From Apodemus sylvaticus (taxonomy: Eukaryota; Chordata; Mammalia; Rodentia; Muridae): 64,000 bases of DNA. Position numbers and translations under genes: made by a program. The notes below the pieces were generated by a model. That model made no database searches, was not told where the DNA came from, and was given only the letters and a program-made list of their open reading frames with translations. The number at the start of each line of letters is the position of its first letter. Within the stretch, counting starts at the first letter, position 1. Below, one piece after another: positions 51,651-63,888 of this stretch. The stretch is taken from assembly GCF_947179515.1 (NCBI RefSeq), contig NC_067481.1, positions 5,659,570 to 5,723,569 on the forward strand, read 5' to 3'.

Positions 51651-51866
51651 CTTTAGAGAGGAACGAGAGATGCAGGGCACGGGCTTCAGACAGAGCAGCT
51701 CGCTCCACAGTCCTGAGGATGGAAGTTTGAATCACAGCATCTGTGTCCCAAGCTGGGTGTCGCTGCAAACACCTGTAACCTAGGTCCTGATGGGGGTGGA
51801 GGCAGGAGGATTGCTGGGACTTGTTCCCTTCCCCTCTTGGCTGAGAAGGTGCAAGCTATTGGTTCT

Positions 51867-51869
<3 letters not shown>

Positions 51870-51911
<42 letters not shown>
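51870..51911 (+). repeat. (GA)n microsatellite
   Basis: About 21 GA units. Confidence 0.95.
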
Positions 51912-51914
<3 letters not shown>

Positions 51915-52064
51915 CTGCCTCAAAGACATAGAGGAAAATGATAGCAGACACTTGATGTTCTCTTTTGGCCTCCATGTGCACATGCAGGCATGAGTATACA
52001 CTCACACACACTCACACACACAGAGACACATAGAAAAATAATCATTTTTTTTAAAAGAAAAAAA

Positions 52065-52620
52065 ACCATTGATGGTGGTGTACATGGGAGTCTCTCTGAA
52101 GTGAGGATCTCTAGGTTTGAGGCCAGCCTGATTTACATAATGAGTTCCAGGATTACATAGACCTTGTGTAACAACAACAACAACAACAATAATGGAAGAG
52201 GAGGAGGACGCAGCAGGAGAGTTGACTCAGCCAAGTAAAACTGCCTGCCGACCAGAGTTCAGGCCCTGGGACCCACATGGTGGAGGGAGAGAACTGATTC
52301 CCCACATGACCCTCACATGACTGCTCAGTGTGTCCTCCCCACATGAACACGCACAATTTTAAAGAATGTGAAGGCAATATTTTAAGAAGTGGGGGCAGGG
52401 CGGAGAAGTGACTCGGCAGTAAAGATACCGGGCTCCTTCGGAGGACCCACATGGGCTTGCCAGCACCTGTGTTGCTGTGGCTCAAAACTGCCTGTAACTC
52501 CCTCTCCATGGGATCTGATGGATTCTTCTGTTTTCTGTGGCACCTGAACATGTGGCAAGTGCGTGCACGAACACACAAATTGGGACAGGAAGGGGACAGC
52601 AAGCAGAGGGGACACACACG
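52065..52620 (+). mobile_element. Cluster of diverged B1 and two B3/B4-like SINEs
   Basis: B1-like at about 52065-52175 with a (CAA)n tail, then tRNA-derived SINE bodies at about 52210-52380 and 52400-52620 (GGACCCACATGGTGGAGGGA, GACTCGGCAGTAAAGATACC). Confidence 0.65.
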
Positions 52621-53163
52621 TGGCAAATCACATCAGGGATTCTAGTTCCTGGGCCAGAGCCACAGCAGTTGAAGAAAACAAGCCCGGTGGAATGTTCTTT
52701 TGATTGAGAGGACCTCTGGGACTCTGAGCTTCTGTCCAGCCATGGGAACCAGCCCCAAAGCCTTTGGCTCCCGCACTGCACTGGCCGACCACACAGCTCT
52801 GTTACCCCGTTCCTGGCTAGGCTGCCCAGACAACACACAACAGTGGCCTGTCAGTCCAGACACACTTGTACTGGTTCAAGTCCCAGACAGTTATATCTAG
52901 TGATCGAGCCCTCCTTTGTTAGAACAGTATCAGGCTCTTCTTTCCATAAAGCCACCGTGCACCTCCAGGTTTGGACAGGATTAGCTGGTGCCAGGTTTCC
53001 AGAGCTAAAAGTCCCCTGCTTTCAGGGGACCATGCTGGAGAATGTGTGCAGCCTCCGTAGCACGAGACATGACCCAAGTGGATGGCAGCTTCCCTTGGAC
53101 CCACATGGACCACCTATACTCGTTTTTACTTTCTCTTAAATCGGAAAATGTAATTTCTTTTCT

Positions 53164-53566
53164 TTTTGAAATGGGATCTCTCTATTATACAACGCTGGCT
53201 GTCCTAGAACTCGCTCTGTAGACCAGGCTGATCTGCAACTCACAGAGATCCACCTGCCTCTGCCTCCCAAGTACAGGGATTAAAGAAGTGCACCACCACA
53301 CCTGGCCGCATAATTTTTATTAAAGATGAGTTACTTTGTTTCCCCCAATGTGTTTACTAATAAATGTTTATTATTATTATTAGTAGTAGGAGTAGTAGTA
53401 GTAATCTGTGTGGATACACTGTTGCTGTCTTCAGACACACCATAAGAGGGCACCAGATCCCATTACAGATGGTTGTGAGCCACCATGTGGGTTCTGGGAA
53501 TTGAACTTAGGACCTCTGGAAGAGCAGTCAGTGCTCTTAACCACCGAGCCATCTCTCCAGCCCTAT
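53164..53566 (-). mobile_element. Antisense B1 and B2 SINEs
   Basis: B1 at 53164-53306 (CTCTGTAGACCAGGCTGATC), then a trinucleotide-rich spacer, then B2 at 53404-53566 ending CGAGCCATCTCTCCAGCCC. Confidence 0.88.
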
Positions 53567-53784
53567 TTATTATTTTAATCATGTATGTGTGCATAAGCAC
53601 AGGTAGCTATGGAGGCCAGAAGGCTTCAGATCTGTTTGAGTTGGAGTCACAGGCAACTGTGCGACAGCCAGTGTGGGTGCTGAGAGGGCACATGGGTCCC
53701 CAAACTTGGTGACCCACTTGATTATGTGTCCTGAGTGCTACGATGAAAGGTGTGTGCCCTCAGTGTAATCTTTAAAAAAACATT

Positions 53785-54012
53785 CTTTTAAAATCTTATT
53801 TCCATGTGTATGAGTGTTTTTGCCTCCATGTATGTAGATGCACAAATATTTGCCTGGTATCCACAAAGGCCAGACAAAGGCATCAGATTCCCTGGAACTA
53901 GAATTACAGTTACAGAGAGTTCTGAGCCACCACGTCGGTGCTGGAAACCAAACCCAGGTCCTTCGTAAGGGTAGCCAGTGCTCTTACCTGTTGAACCATC
54001 TTTCCAGGCCCA
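53785..54012 (-). mobile_element. B3 SINE, antisense
   Basis: CTCTTACCTGTTGAACCATC and CTTTCCAGGCCC at the head end, with GAGCCACCACGTCGGTGCTG inside. Confidence 0.8.
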
Positions 54013-56269
54013 GTGGATTGTTTTTAAGCAGAGCTTTCCCCAAGGCCCATTCTCAGAGTTCTTTCTTCTTCTTAATAAACTATCTGTTTTTATGTATCCA
54101 TCCCCACCCAGTTCCTTATCAGAACCTGAAGGCTTCAAGAGGTGCCCCCACTGGGCTCAGCTCCAGTTACATTTTAATTAGCATCCTTTCTTCTGAGAAC
54201 AGGGCTGCTCTGCTCTCAAATGGTCCCCCCTTAGTACTGTCCCCTCCACCTCACCCAAACTGCTCATCTCTTGTGTTCTGTTAACTACTGCATACTTGAG
54301 GCAGCTTTGGTTTTATCAAAAGCATATTTTAACCCAGTCCCTTGACAAGGCTCAGAGGGTAAAGGCGCTTGCTAGCAAGCCAGATGGCTGGAGTCAGGTT
54401 CCCACGAGCCACACAGTAGAGAGAGAACAGATTCCTGCAAGTTGTCCTCTCGCCTTCACATACACACACATACTAAATAAACAAACGTTAAACGCATTTT
54501 AAATTATCTTAGCCCTAGGAATAGTTCACAACTGTAATCCCAGTACACAAGAGGCAGAAGGAAGCAGATTTGTGTGAGTTTGCAGCCAGCCTAGTCTACA
54601 TAGTCCAGGCTAGCCAGAGTGACATAGTGAGCTGCGCCCCAACCCCCTAAGAAATTTACACATCTCAATTATGCTTCGATCTCCATTTTATACACCAGGA
54701 GACATTCCCCGCAGATGCCGATTGCTTCCGCCACACAGGCCCCCATGTAGCGCTTCAGTGATCCCAGCCTTGGCATCTTCCACCCACTCCTCCAACTCCC
54801 TCCATCCCAGTTCCTCAGGCGTGGTTAAAAGTCTCAGACGTGTGCCTAGGCCAAGGTCTAGTGTCCTCAGTGATTGACAGCTCCCACTCCTTAGTGAGGG
54901 GCAAGGGCTGACCTGCCCACCCACAGGAGGTCCGAGCTTTGCGCACCCAGCCACTGAGGTGGGGCGGGGGAAGCACTGAAGGTTGGGGCGGCTCCCAGGG
55001 GCTCTGGGGTGGACAGGGTGCTGCTCTGCCACATCCCGCATCCCGCTGGGTGTCTGAAGGACTGGTTCCTAAACTCAGTAAACTATATGATCTTAATACA
55101 CCTCAGCGCCAGGAAGATTGGGGACATTCTCTGCCCAGCCCATCACCCAGCGTTCTCCGCTAAGTGGACTCGAGCTCGGGACACAGACTTCGATCCTGCC
55201 GCCAACATCCACTCCCGTTACACCCAGCTTGTGAAGTCCAGCTAGTCCCGTGCACAGCCTTGTCCTCAGGAGGACAGATGCGTGCACCACCATATCATTG
55301 GCACCCGAGCCTGCCCTTTGGTGCTATGCCCTGGTTTGACAAAGCAGCGCTCAGTGCGAAATCCTCCCGGGTCAGCGTTTCCACACACACATCCCACCCA
55401 CCCCACCCCCGACTCTTCAACAACCCTCAGAGCCCTGGGATGTCTTGCCAAGGAGGCAGACTGGAATCTGCATCCAGGTGCCAGCTTGGGCACTTTCCAA
55501 GCCATCTCTTTCAGGCTAGGTGCACTGAATTATGTTGAGTTCTGTCTGCAATCAGGGATTTTGAAAAGTCCTTTTCTCACTCCTTTTATGCTCTTTCATC
55601 CCTTTGTGCTATACTCTTAAAAAAAAAAAAAAGAAAAAAAAAGGTAGCCGTGTAGGCCAGGCTGTCAGACATCTAGCCCTTTTAATAACTGATCACACTC
55701 ACCTGCAAGCCGGTGGCTGGCTCCCTCACACTCGGCTTCAGCAGAGGAAGCAGCTGACAAAATTAAGAAAATTGTTCTAGGAAGAAAAGAAGTGATGAGA
55801 AGCGGGCTGGGCATGGAGGACTCAACTTTGAATACTTGAGCACAGATCTCACTTTCAGATGTTTATTTCTACTGTCTGTGTGCACACCGAGCCAGGCGAC
55901 CGAACACAGAACCACTAGACTGGGTTTTGGCCTTCTGGGCGAGGTGAATCGAGAGTCCGATAAGTGTGGAGTCTGTGCTAAACCCAGACAGCGTCCAGGC
56001 AAGTGTCCTCAGAGGCCAGAGGAGAGTGTCACATTTCCTGCCCTGAAGTTACAGGCTACCTGAGTTACCCTGGGGGTGCTGGGAATAGACCTGGGTCCTA
56101 GGTCAAAGCAATCCATTCTCTTAACTTCTAAACCATCTCTTCAGCCCCAAGAAACAAGATCTGGCTGATGACATTATTTTTCTTCCTCTTCTGTCCACTA
56201 TGCTTTCTGCCCACTCAGAACTGAAGACTGTATTCACCCAGGTGTGCTTTTAGCCAGAATTCTTTTCCG

Positions 56270-56587
56270 TTCGTTTGTTTTGAGACAAAGTCACTGTGTA
56301 GTTCTAGACGGACTGGAACTCACTATGTAGACCAGGTTATCCTCAAACTCAAAGAAAACTGTCCACCTCTGCATCTTCCAGTGCCTCCATGCCCATATCT
56401 TAACCAGAATTCTGAAAAAAAAAATTGCCTTATCAGTGATATGGTCTCTTTCCATAACTTTTTTTTTTCTTCTCTCGAGACAGAGTAGTTTCTCTGTGTA
56501 GCCCTCACTGTCCTGGAACTCACTCTGTAGACCACGTTGGCCTCGAACTCAGAAATTCACCTGCCTCTGCCTCCCAAGTGCTGGGTC
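56270..56587 (-). mobile_element. Two antisense B1 SINEs
   Basis: Older copy at 56270-56395 and clearer copy at 56474-56587 (CTCGAGACAGAGTAGTTTCT, CCTCGAACTCAGAAATTCAC). Confidence 0.85.
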
Positions 56588-57956
56588 CATAACTTTTTAA
56601 AAATTGGAAATAATGTTAAATTCGTGGAAAAGCTACAAAACAGTATCCAGGATTCCCAAGTACTCTCCTTCCAGACCACTCAGTGTTCAATGCTGTATCA
56701 TATTTATTTACTCTCTCCCTCTCCCTCCCCCCTCTGGCTCCCCTCCCCCTTCCCTCCCCCTCCAGCTGTAGAGTGCACGCACAAAGCCCTGGGTTTGACC
56801 TCAGTACCACTGGGCGAGGTGGCAGACACCTTGATCTCAGGACTTGAGAGGTAGGAAGAGGGTCAGGAGGCAGGGCGCCCAGCACCACTTCCCTAGTGTG
56901 GACAAGAGCGGAAGGCAGAGGAGACAGGAAAAGCAAACGAAACCGTGTCCACGGCCCAGTGCAGAGTCAGAACCACTGAGATGCTCAGGTCAAAGGGCTT
57001 TGCCTCAGTGAGTGGATTAACACCATTGTCTTAGGAGCTGGTTGGCTCTCACCAGAGGGGTTTCCTGACAAGATAGGCCCCTTATTTCTCCCTCCCATGC
57101 ATGTAAGCTTTTGACCATTTTTTAAAAACACACACAGCACGATTGCCTGCACTAGAAGTGGCCGCTTGCAGCTAAACTTCCAAATCCACTTTTGTTATTT
57201 GTAAACTACCCTGTCTGGGGTACGCTGGTACAGCAACAACAGAGATTGAAGGCAAAAGCATAAAACTTTACCAGTAATTGAATTTGGTGTGTGTGTGTGT
57301 GTGTGTGTGTGTATGTCCAGACAAGATCAAATACTCCGAAATTATCGTCAGTCGAAACTTTTTTTAGAATACTTGTCACCTGGCGGAGGTGACAGCATGG
57401 CCACAGAGGTGATTGTCCCACGGTGAGGCTTAGCTATTGCTCCTGGATGTGCTGACTCCTGAAGTTTCCTCAAGGTCAGGAAAGTCCATAATTGGTGGCA
57501 GTGCCGGACTGTGTTCATGTCCCTGTTAAAGGGGTTGGTGAATTTCATTAAAAAATGGAAATTGGTATAATTTTACCATTTAACCTATGACAACTCTTTG
57601 GCATTTGTCCTTTACTTAAGAAGCAGTCTGTTTTAGGGTCCCAGGTTCATCCAGGATGAAACATTGAGTTTGCTTATCTCTTTGCTCTCAGTGAATGACT
57701 GAGTATCTCTGCCTTTGAAACCATGACATTCCCAAAGAGTACCAGACAGTGGCTGAGGAGAGGCTTGTGTAGTCTTTGAAAGCCGTTTTGCTCTCTGGTG
57801 TAACACAGTGCCCTGCGGTGTGTGCCCTGTGCTCAGTCGTGTTTGAGATTCCCAGGAGCTATTGCTCCAAATGGCTGGCTTTCCTACCTCCTGACATTGG
57901 AGGGGAGACCTGCCCCTTGGCAGCCATGCTGCTGGCTGAGAGGAGACAGGCAGAGG

Positions 57957-58191
57957 GATGGTGGCCAGGGATGGATGGTACCCAGGGATGGATGGTAGCC
58001 ACGGATGGATGGTGGCCACGGATGGATGGTGGCCACGGATGGATGGTGGCCACGGATGGATGGTGGCCACGGATGGATGGTGGCCACGGATGGATGGTGG
58101 CCACGGATGGATGGTGGCCACGGATGGATGGTGGCCACGGATGGATGGTACCCAGGGATGGATGGTGGCCATGGATGGATGGTAGCCACGG
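57957..58191 (+). repeat. 17-bp minisatellite, about 14 copies
   Basis: Unit GATGGATGGTGGCCACG. The central copies are identical and the edge copies vary (GTACCCAGG, GTAGCCACG). It has no stop codon in several frames on either strand, so it yields long meaningless open frames. Confidence 0.96.
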
Positions 58192-58239
58192 AACCCTCAG
58201 GCCCAGATGCTCTTTGTGGCTCACTTTTTATTTATTTTG

Positions 58240-58421
58240 TTTTCAAAGATTTATCTATTTTATGCATATGAGTACACTGTAGCTGTCTTCAGACACACCA
58301 GAAGAGGGTGTCAGATCCCATTACAGATGGTTGTGAGCCACCATGTGGTTGCTGGGAATTGAACTCAGGACCTCTGGAAGAGCAGTCAGTACTCTTAACT
58401 GCTGAGCCATCTCTCCAGCCC
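58240..58421 (-). mobile_element. B2 SINE, antisense
   Basis: AGTACACTGTAGCTGTCTTC through CTGAGCCATCTCTCCAGCCC. Confidence 0.95.
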
Positions 58422-58699
58422 ATGGCTCAGTTTTTAATGACATTAACACAGAGGTGAACCCAGGGGCTTTGTGGGCCTCACACACCTGAACATCTCTGGA
58501 CACGGCTCACTCAACAGAACTTTGCCATTTGTTCTTTATTTAAAAAACTAATTTTTCCTACCCATGTTTTTATGTATATGTGTGCATGTGTGTATGTATT
58601 GGTGTGCACGGGTGTACATGGGTGTATGCATGTGTGTGGTGACCAGAGGTTGACTTTGGGCATATTCCCCAATCATGACTACTTTATTTTTCCTCTAAA

Positions 58700-58723
58700 G
58701 ATTTATTTTATTTCTCTCCGGCC

Positions 58724-58761
<38 letters not shown>

Positions 58762-59104
58762 CACATGCGCTCGTGCATGTGTACATGAGCCCTCAGAGGC
58801 CAGAAGAAGACATCAACCCCCTGGAGGCAGGGTAGCAGATGGTTGTGAGCTGCCATGTGTGACTGCTGCTGAGAACCAAACTCAAGTCTTTTTTTTTCTT
58901 TTTTTTTTTTTTTTTTTTTTTGGTTCCTCTGTGTAGCCCTGGAACTCACTCTGTAGACCAGGCAAGCATCGAACTAAGAAATCTACCTGCCTCTGCCTCC
59001 CAAACACTGGGCTTAAAGGCTTGTGCCACCAGTGCCCGGGCAAACTCAAGTCTTGTGGCAGAAAAGAAAACACTCTTAATCACTGAGCGATCTCTTTAGT
59101 CCCC
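58700..59104 (-). mobile_element. B3 SINE, antisense, split by a B1
   Basis: The first part (58700-58890) has a (GT)n run at 58726-58760 and CCTCAGAGGCCAGAAGAAG. The second part (59055-59104) ends CACTGAGCGATCTCTTTAG. A B1 occupies the gap. Confidence 0.85.
58891..59040 (-). mobile_element. B1 SINE nested in a B3, with perfect duplication
   Basis: The T-rich tail comes first, then GTGTAGCCCTGGAACTCACT to CCACCAGTGCCCGGG. The 14-bp target-site duplication CAAACTCAAGTCTT is exact at 58877-58890 and 59041-59054. Confidence 0.95.
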
Positions 59105-59121
59105 ATTAACAATGTATTCTT

Positions 59122-59310
59122 AGCCTGGCGGTGGTGGCACACACCTGTAATCCCAGCACTCTGGGAGGCAGAGGCAGGCAGATTTCTGAGTTCAAGGCCA
59201 GCCTGGTCTACAGAGTGAGTTCCAGGACAGCCAGGGCTATACAGAGAAACCCTGTCTCGAAAAAAAAACCAAATCCAAAAAACCAAACCAAACCAAACCA
59301 AACAAAACAA

Positions 59311-59343
<33 letters not shown>
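59122..59343 (+). mobile_element. B1 SINE with perfect duplication and long patterned tail
   Basis: AGCCTGGCGGTGGTGGCACA to CCTGTCTCG, then a tail of CCAAA and (CAA)n units, about 80 bp long. AACAATGTATTCTT is exact at 59108-59121 and 59344-59357. Confidence 0.96.
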
Positions 59344-60135
59344 AACAATGTATTCTTTTGAGACAGGGTCTCTCACTAACCTGGAGATTGTCTGTATGGC
59401 CAGGCTAGCTGGCTGGTGAGCTTAGGGACCCTCCTGTCTCATCTCCCTAGCACTGTAATCACAGACACACAGGGCACTCCCGGCTCTGTTGTTTACACAG
59501 CAGGCCCTTGACCAACCGAGCCATTTCTCCAACCCAAAGCCATGCCTTTTAATGACAGCATATGTTTTGCTTTAGGATTACATTTACTTGCCTTTCTTAT
59601 CTAACATTTCAATTTACTGTCAACACTCATAATACTAGCAGAGAGTTATGATATATATTGATAAGATGTCCAGGAAGTATTAAGGGTATAAGCAGGAGGG
59701 GACTGGGCCAAACATCTCGGATTATAATTATGCAATAAATACACAGAGAGACAAAGGCTTCTTTCTGTCTGGGCACCCAGCAAGCCTGCTCAGCTCTGGA
59801 AGTTACTGTTCTTGCTTCGACATGGACAAGGGGGCTCATAGGGTCAGTGAATCTCCGGACTGGCTGCCTTCTCTCTCTCTGTGACCCTTTCTCTTATTTT
59901 TTGTGAATTTTTAAAATACAGCCAAGATCCTTAGAGATATGCAATCTTAGCTCTTGAATTCCTACCACTGTACCATCTCTAAGGTCGCACATTCTCTGGG
60001 GACTGGGGCACAGATACAAATAAACATCCAGGAAAAATGTCCCCCCTCTGTGGGGCTCAGGACCGGTGCTCTGGGACATTTAGCTTCCAAGTTTTCATCT
60101 CTTTCGTTTTGTTTTTTGTTTGTTTGTTTGTTTTT

Positions 60136-60271
60136 GAGACAAGGTTTCTCTTTGGAGCCCTGGCAGTCCTGGAACTCACTCCGTAGCCCATGCTGGCCTG
60201 GAACTAAAAGTTCCAGCTGCCTCTGCTTCCCCAGTGTTGGGGTCAAAGGCGTGTGCCACGACCGCCTGGCT
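60136..60271 (-). mobile_element. B1 SINE, antisense
   Basis: TGAGACAAGGTTTCTCTTTG through AAAGGCGTGTGCCACGACCG. Confidence 0.88.
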
Positions 60272-60438
60272 ATTTTTAGTCTTTAAAAAAAATAGGTTTT
60301 CATCACGTCCAAGATGACCATGAACTCATTATGTAGGTGATGGTGACCTTGAACGTCTGATCTTCCAGTTTCCACTTCCAAAATGCTGGAGAATAGACGA
60401 GCAGTGCTATGCCTGATTTATAAGATACGAGGCCCCAA

Positions 60439-60622
60439 TGCATGCTGGGTAAATGCTCTACTGTCTGAGCTGCAGCCTCATCAAATGCATGCTGAGTAAA
60501 TGCGCTACTCACTGAGCCGCAGACTCATCAAATGCATGCTGGGTAAATGCTCTACTGACTGAGCCGCAGACTTATCAAATGCGTGCTGGGTAATCTACTG
60601 ACTGAGCTGCAGCCTCAGCTCA
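60439..60622 (+). repeat. 47-bp tandem repeat from a tRNA-like SINE segment
   Basis: About 3.9 units starting TGCATGCTGGGTAAATGCTC at 60439, 60486, 60533 and 60580. On the minus strand each unit contains AGCTCAGTCAGTAGAGCATT, like the Pol III promoter half of ID/B4-type SINEs. Confidence 0.9.
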
Positions 60623-61560
60623 GCTTCAACATTTCCCAGACAGCGGGTAGTGGGGTTTGCTGCAGGGTTTCCTGAGGCAAAGGTTGCAGAATAAAGGCTG
60701 TCGGAGAGGAAGATGGGGTAAGGGACAAGGAAGGAAAGCAATAAAATCGAGTTGAACTAGAACCTAAGTGCAGTTATTTTGTTGTTTCTGTTTGTTTTGT
60801 GTTATTTATTGTGAGGTTTGGGGTTTGTGTGTGTGTGTGTGTTGCTCCTGTTGTTTTAATTGATTTTATTTGTGTGTGTGTGTGTGTGTGTGTGTGTAAG
60901 TTAGAAAAAAACTTTCACAAGTTAGTTCTCCTACATGAAAGTCCCAGGGATGGAATTCAAGCTTCGAGCTTGGCAGAAGGCATCTTGACCCAGTGAGGCA
61001 TGCTCCAAGCCCTGTAGTGGTTCGAGATAGCTCAGCTCACTGGTAAAGGACTCACGAACAGTCCCGAGCATGGCTAACAGGGCACCTTTGGCCCTCTCCC
61101 TTGCTAATCCGTTAGATTACATTCCTAAAGCCACCTCCAGGGTCTTGTCCCTCATGTGGCCACTTGGCTATGCCTCCCAAGGATGGGGAGACTGGCAGAG
61201 AGCAGCGCTCACTTCCCTTGATTCCGCCAGTTTGTCTGCCTCGCTCCAGCTGTAACAACTGATATTTTTATTATTTGGACTTATAGATCTTGTGTATGAG
61301 CCCCCCCCCCCATCTGTACGTCTATGTACAGTGCATGCCTCTGCCTGGTGCCACAGTGAAGAAGACAACATCAGGTCTCTGGGCAATGGATTTGCAGGTG
61401 ATTGTAGGCTTGGGGAACCGAACTCAGGTCCCGGCTGACAGTAACAAGTGTTCTTAGCGGCTGAGCCATCTCTCCAGAGAGATCTCTCCAGACACCTGAT
61501 CTTGAATCTTTGACAATCCCCCTGTTTCTTGTCAATTCCACTAAACAGAGTAAAGACCAT

Positions 61561-62140
61561 GGCTTAGTTAGGGTTTCCAGTGCTGTAAAGAGACACCATG
61601 ACCAACCAAGGCAGATTTTTTTTTTAAGATTTATTCATTCATTCATTCATTCATTCATTTAATGTGTATGAGTACACTGTAGCTGTCTTTAGACACACCA
61701 GGAGAGGGTGTGTGATCTCTTTATGGATGGCTGTGAGTCACCATGTGGTTGCTGGGATTTGAACTCAGAACCTCAGGAAAAGCAGTCAGTGCTCTTAACT
61801 GCTGAGCCATCTGTCCAGCCTCCAAGGCAGCTCTTATAAAGGATAGCATTTAGTTGTGGCTGGCTTACGGGTTCAGAGGTTCAGTCCATTATCATCAAGA
61901 CAGGAAGCATGGCAGGGTCCAGGCAGGCATGCCACGGGAGAAAGAACTGAGAGTTCTGCTTCTTGTTTCAAAGGCAAACAGAAGACCACTCTCTTCCAGG
62001 CAGCTGGGAGGAGAATCTTAAGGCCCACCCCCCATGACACACTTCCTTCAACAAGGCCACGCCCACTCCAACAAGGCCATACCTCCCAATAGTGCCACTC
62101 CCTGGGTCAAGCATACTCAAAGCACCGCAGACCATAACTC
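61561..62140 (-). mobile_element. RMER1-like repeat interrupted by a B2
   Basis: GGCTTAGTTAGGGTTTCCAG at the start and CAACAAGGCCACGCCCACTC, ATAGTGCCACTCCCTGGGTC near the end. It is the same family as 25295-25600 in reverse. A B2 splits it. Confidence 0.75.
61615..61821 (-). mobile_element. B2 SINE nested in the RMER1-like repeat
   Basis: An antisense B2 with an (ATTC)n-containing tail at 61628-61662 and the end CTGAGCCATCTGTCCAGCC. CCAAGGCAG is duplicated at 61606-61614 and 61822-61830. Confidence 0.93.
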
Positions 62141-63440
62141 AAATTCTTTTGTCAAATCAAGCCAGCTCTATTTTCTGCCAGATGGGGCTATCTTCCTAAA
62201 GCAGGGTTTGAGAAAATGGCATTAAATAAACAAATAAAATAAATGGCCCAACTTTTGCAAGACTAAGGGGTTTCCAAGGGTTTTTGGTTATGTAGAAACT
62301 TGGTATAACATTTCAAAATTACTTGGCAGAAGATATTATGAGGGTGGAGGTCAAGGTATAGGGTGTGGAATGTCAAATTTCAGAAAACAGGTCAAGACCT
62401 GGGCAAACACAAGTTTTACAGAAAACAGGACTGGACTTATTCTTACCTTTTCGTCACTGATCCTGGGGTGCTGGGATCAAAAGCCACCACACCATATCCT
62501 TCTAGAGGCCATCCTGGCTGGGAAAGGGCCTGGCTGCCCGCTTTGAGAGCAGGTATGTGATGAGTCGGGCCTTTCTGGAAGGGCAAGACTTCCTTCCATC
62601 TTTGCCCCCTCTCAGAGTGCACATGAGCGTTCACTGAGCAAATCGGTATCCTTTCTCTTCCTCCTCTGTGGAGAGGTTTTCTGGGTCAGGAGGAGATTTT
62701 AATTACAAGGCCCCTCCGGCATCCTGTCTGGGTCAGGCATGCTGACTGCTTGTTATCTCCAAAGCAGGAAGCAGGCTCCCGACATTCCCGAGTCCGTGCT
62801 CCTGAATCAGGAGCTTTCCCCTAGCTTCCACCCAGTGCTGCTTCCTTCTCCGCCTGCTCTCCTCTGCACAGCCCTTCCTCAGCCACGAGCCAGCCTCTCG
62901 CCTGACTCTTCCTCTTGCTTCTAAGACCAAAGCACGTTCTGTCTGGTTGATTCTCTCTTTTGTCTCTGGTCTAGAAGGCTTGATCAGGAAGGACCAGGCT
63001 GTGTGTCTATAGCACTCTGGGGAACTGCTGTCAGGGAATTGGATGAACGCTCCAGGCAGCTCTGAGAACCCCTCCACGATGGTATGGAGGCAAAGCAGTT
63101 GTCAGCACTGGATCTTGTCGACCGTGCCACTCTGTGACGCCAGTGTTCCTTTCCAGCCCCTCTACGTCATGGTGGGGATCTGAACCAGACGGGGCCAGGA
63201 CCGATGCCTGACTGAACCTCAACATCAGTCGTGGTGGATGGATCCATATTATTCCACAGGCCTTGTTGTTATGATGGGAACAGGGGATGAAGTATCTTTC
63301 TGTGCTTGGACTGAGCTCATTAGATGCCCCCTCCTGTGTGACTCTAGAGACCCGTACATTTCCCGTTGTGCATTTACACACCAATTTACAGCAATCCTCT
63401 AGAAACCTAACATGTACATTTTCTCTTAATAAATACGGAA

Positions 63441-63630
63441 TTGGGAGCTGGAGAGATGACTTAGAGGTTAAGAGCACTGACTGTTCTTCTGAAGGTCCTG
63501 AGTTCAAATCCCAGCAACCATATGGTGGCTCACAACCATCCATGAAGAGATCTGATGCCCTCTTCTGGGGTGTCTGAAGACAGTGACAGTGTGCTTATAT
63601 ATAATAAATAAATAAATACATAAATCTTTT
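63441..63630 (+). mobile_element. B2 SINE with a B1 inserted in its tail
   Basis: GGGAGCTGGAGAGATGACTT head with a full body. The A/T-rich tail is interrupted at 63630 and resumes at 63785. Confidence 0.93.
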
Positions 63631-63784
63631 GTTTTTGTTTTGTTTTTAGAGAGCGGGTTTCTTTGTGTAGCCCTGGCTGTCCTGGAACTCACTCTGTAGA
63701 CCAGGCTGGCCTTGAACTCAGAAATTTGCCTGCCTCTGCCTCCCAAGTACTGGGATTAAGGTGTGTACCACCACTGCCCAGCAA
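63630..63784 (-). mobile_element. B1 SINE, antisense, nested in a B2 tail
   Basis: GAGCGGGTTTCTTTGTGTAG through ACCACCACTGCCCAGC. ATAAATCTTT occurs at 63620-63629 and 63785-63794. Confidence 0.92.
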
Positions 63785-63888
63785 ATAAATCTTTAAAATA
63801 AATAAATAAATAAATAAGGAATCAACTCACAAGCAGAAAGCTTAGCTTTTTTTTTTTTTTTTTTTTTTTGGTTTTTTGGGTTTGGTTT

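Noticed and set aside
57633..58282. Repeated Trp/Gly/Met/Asp or Ile/His/Pro protein
   Set aside because: It is the 17-bp minisatellite translated. Several frames are open simply because the unit lacks stops.
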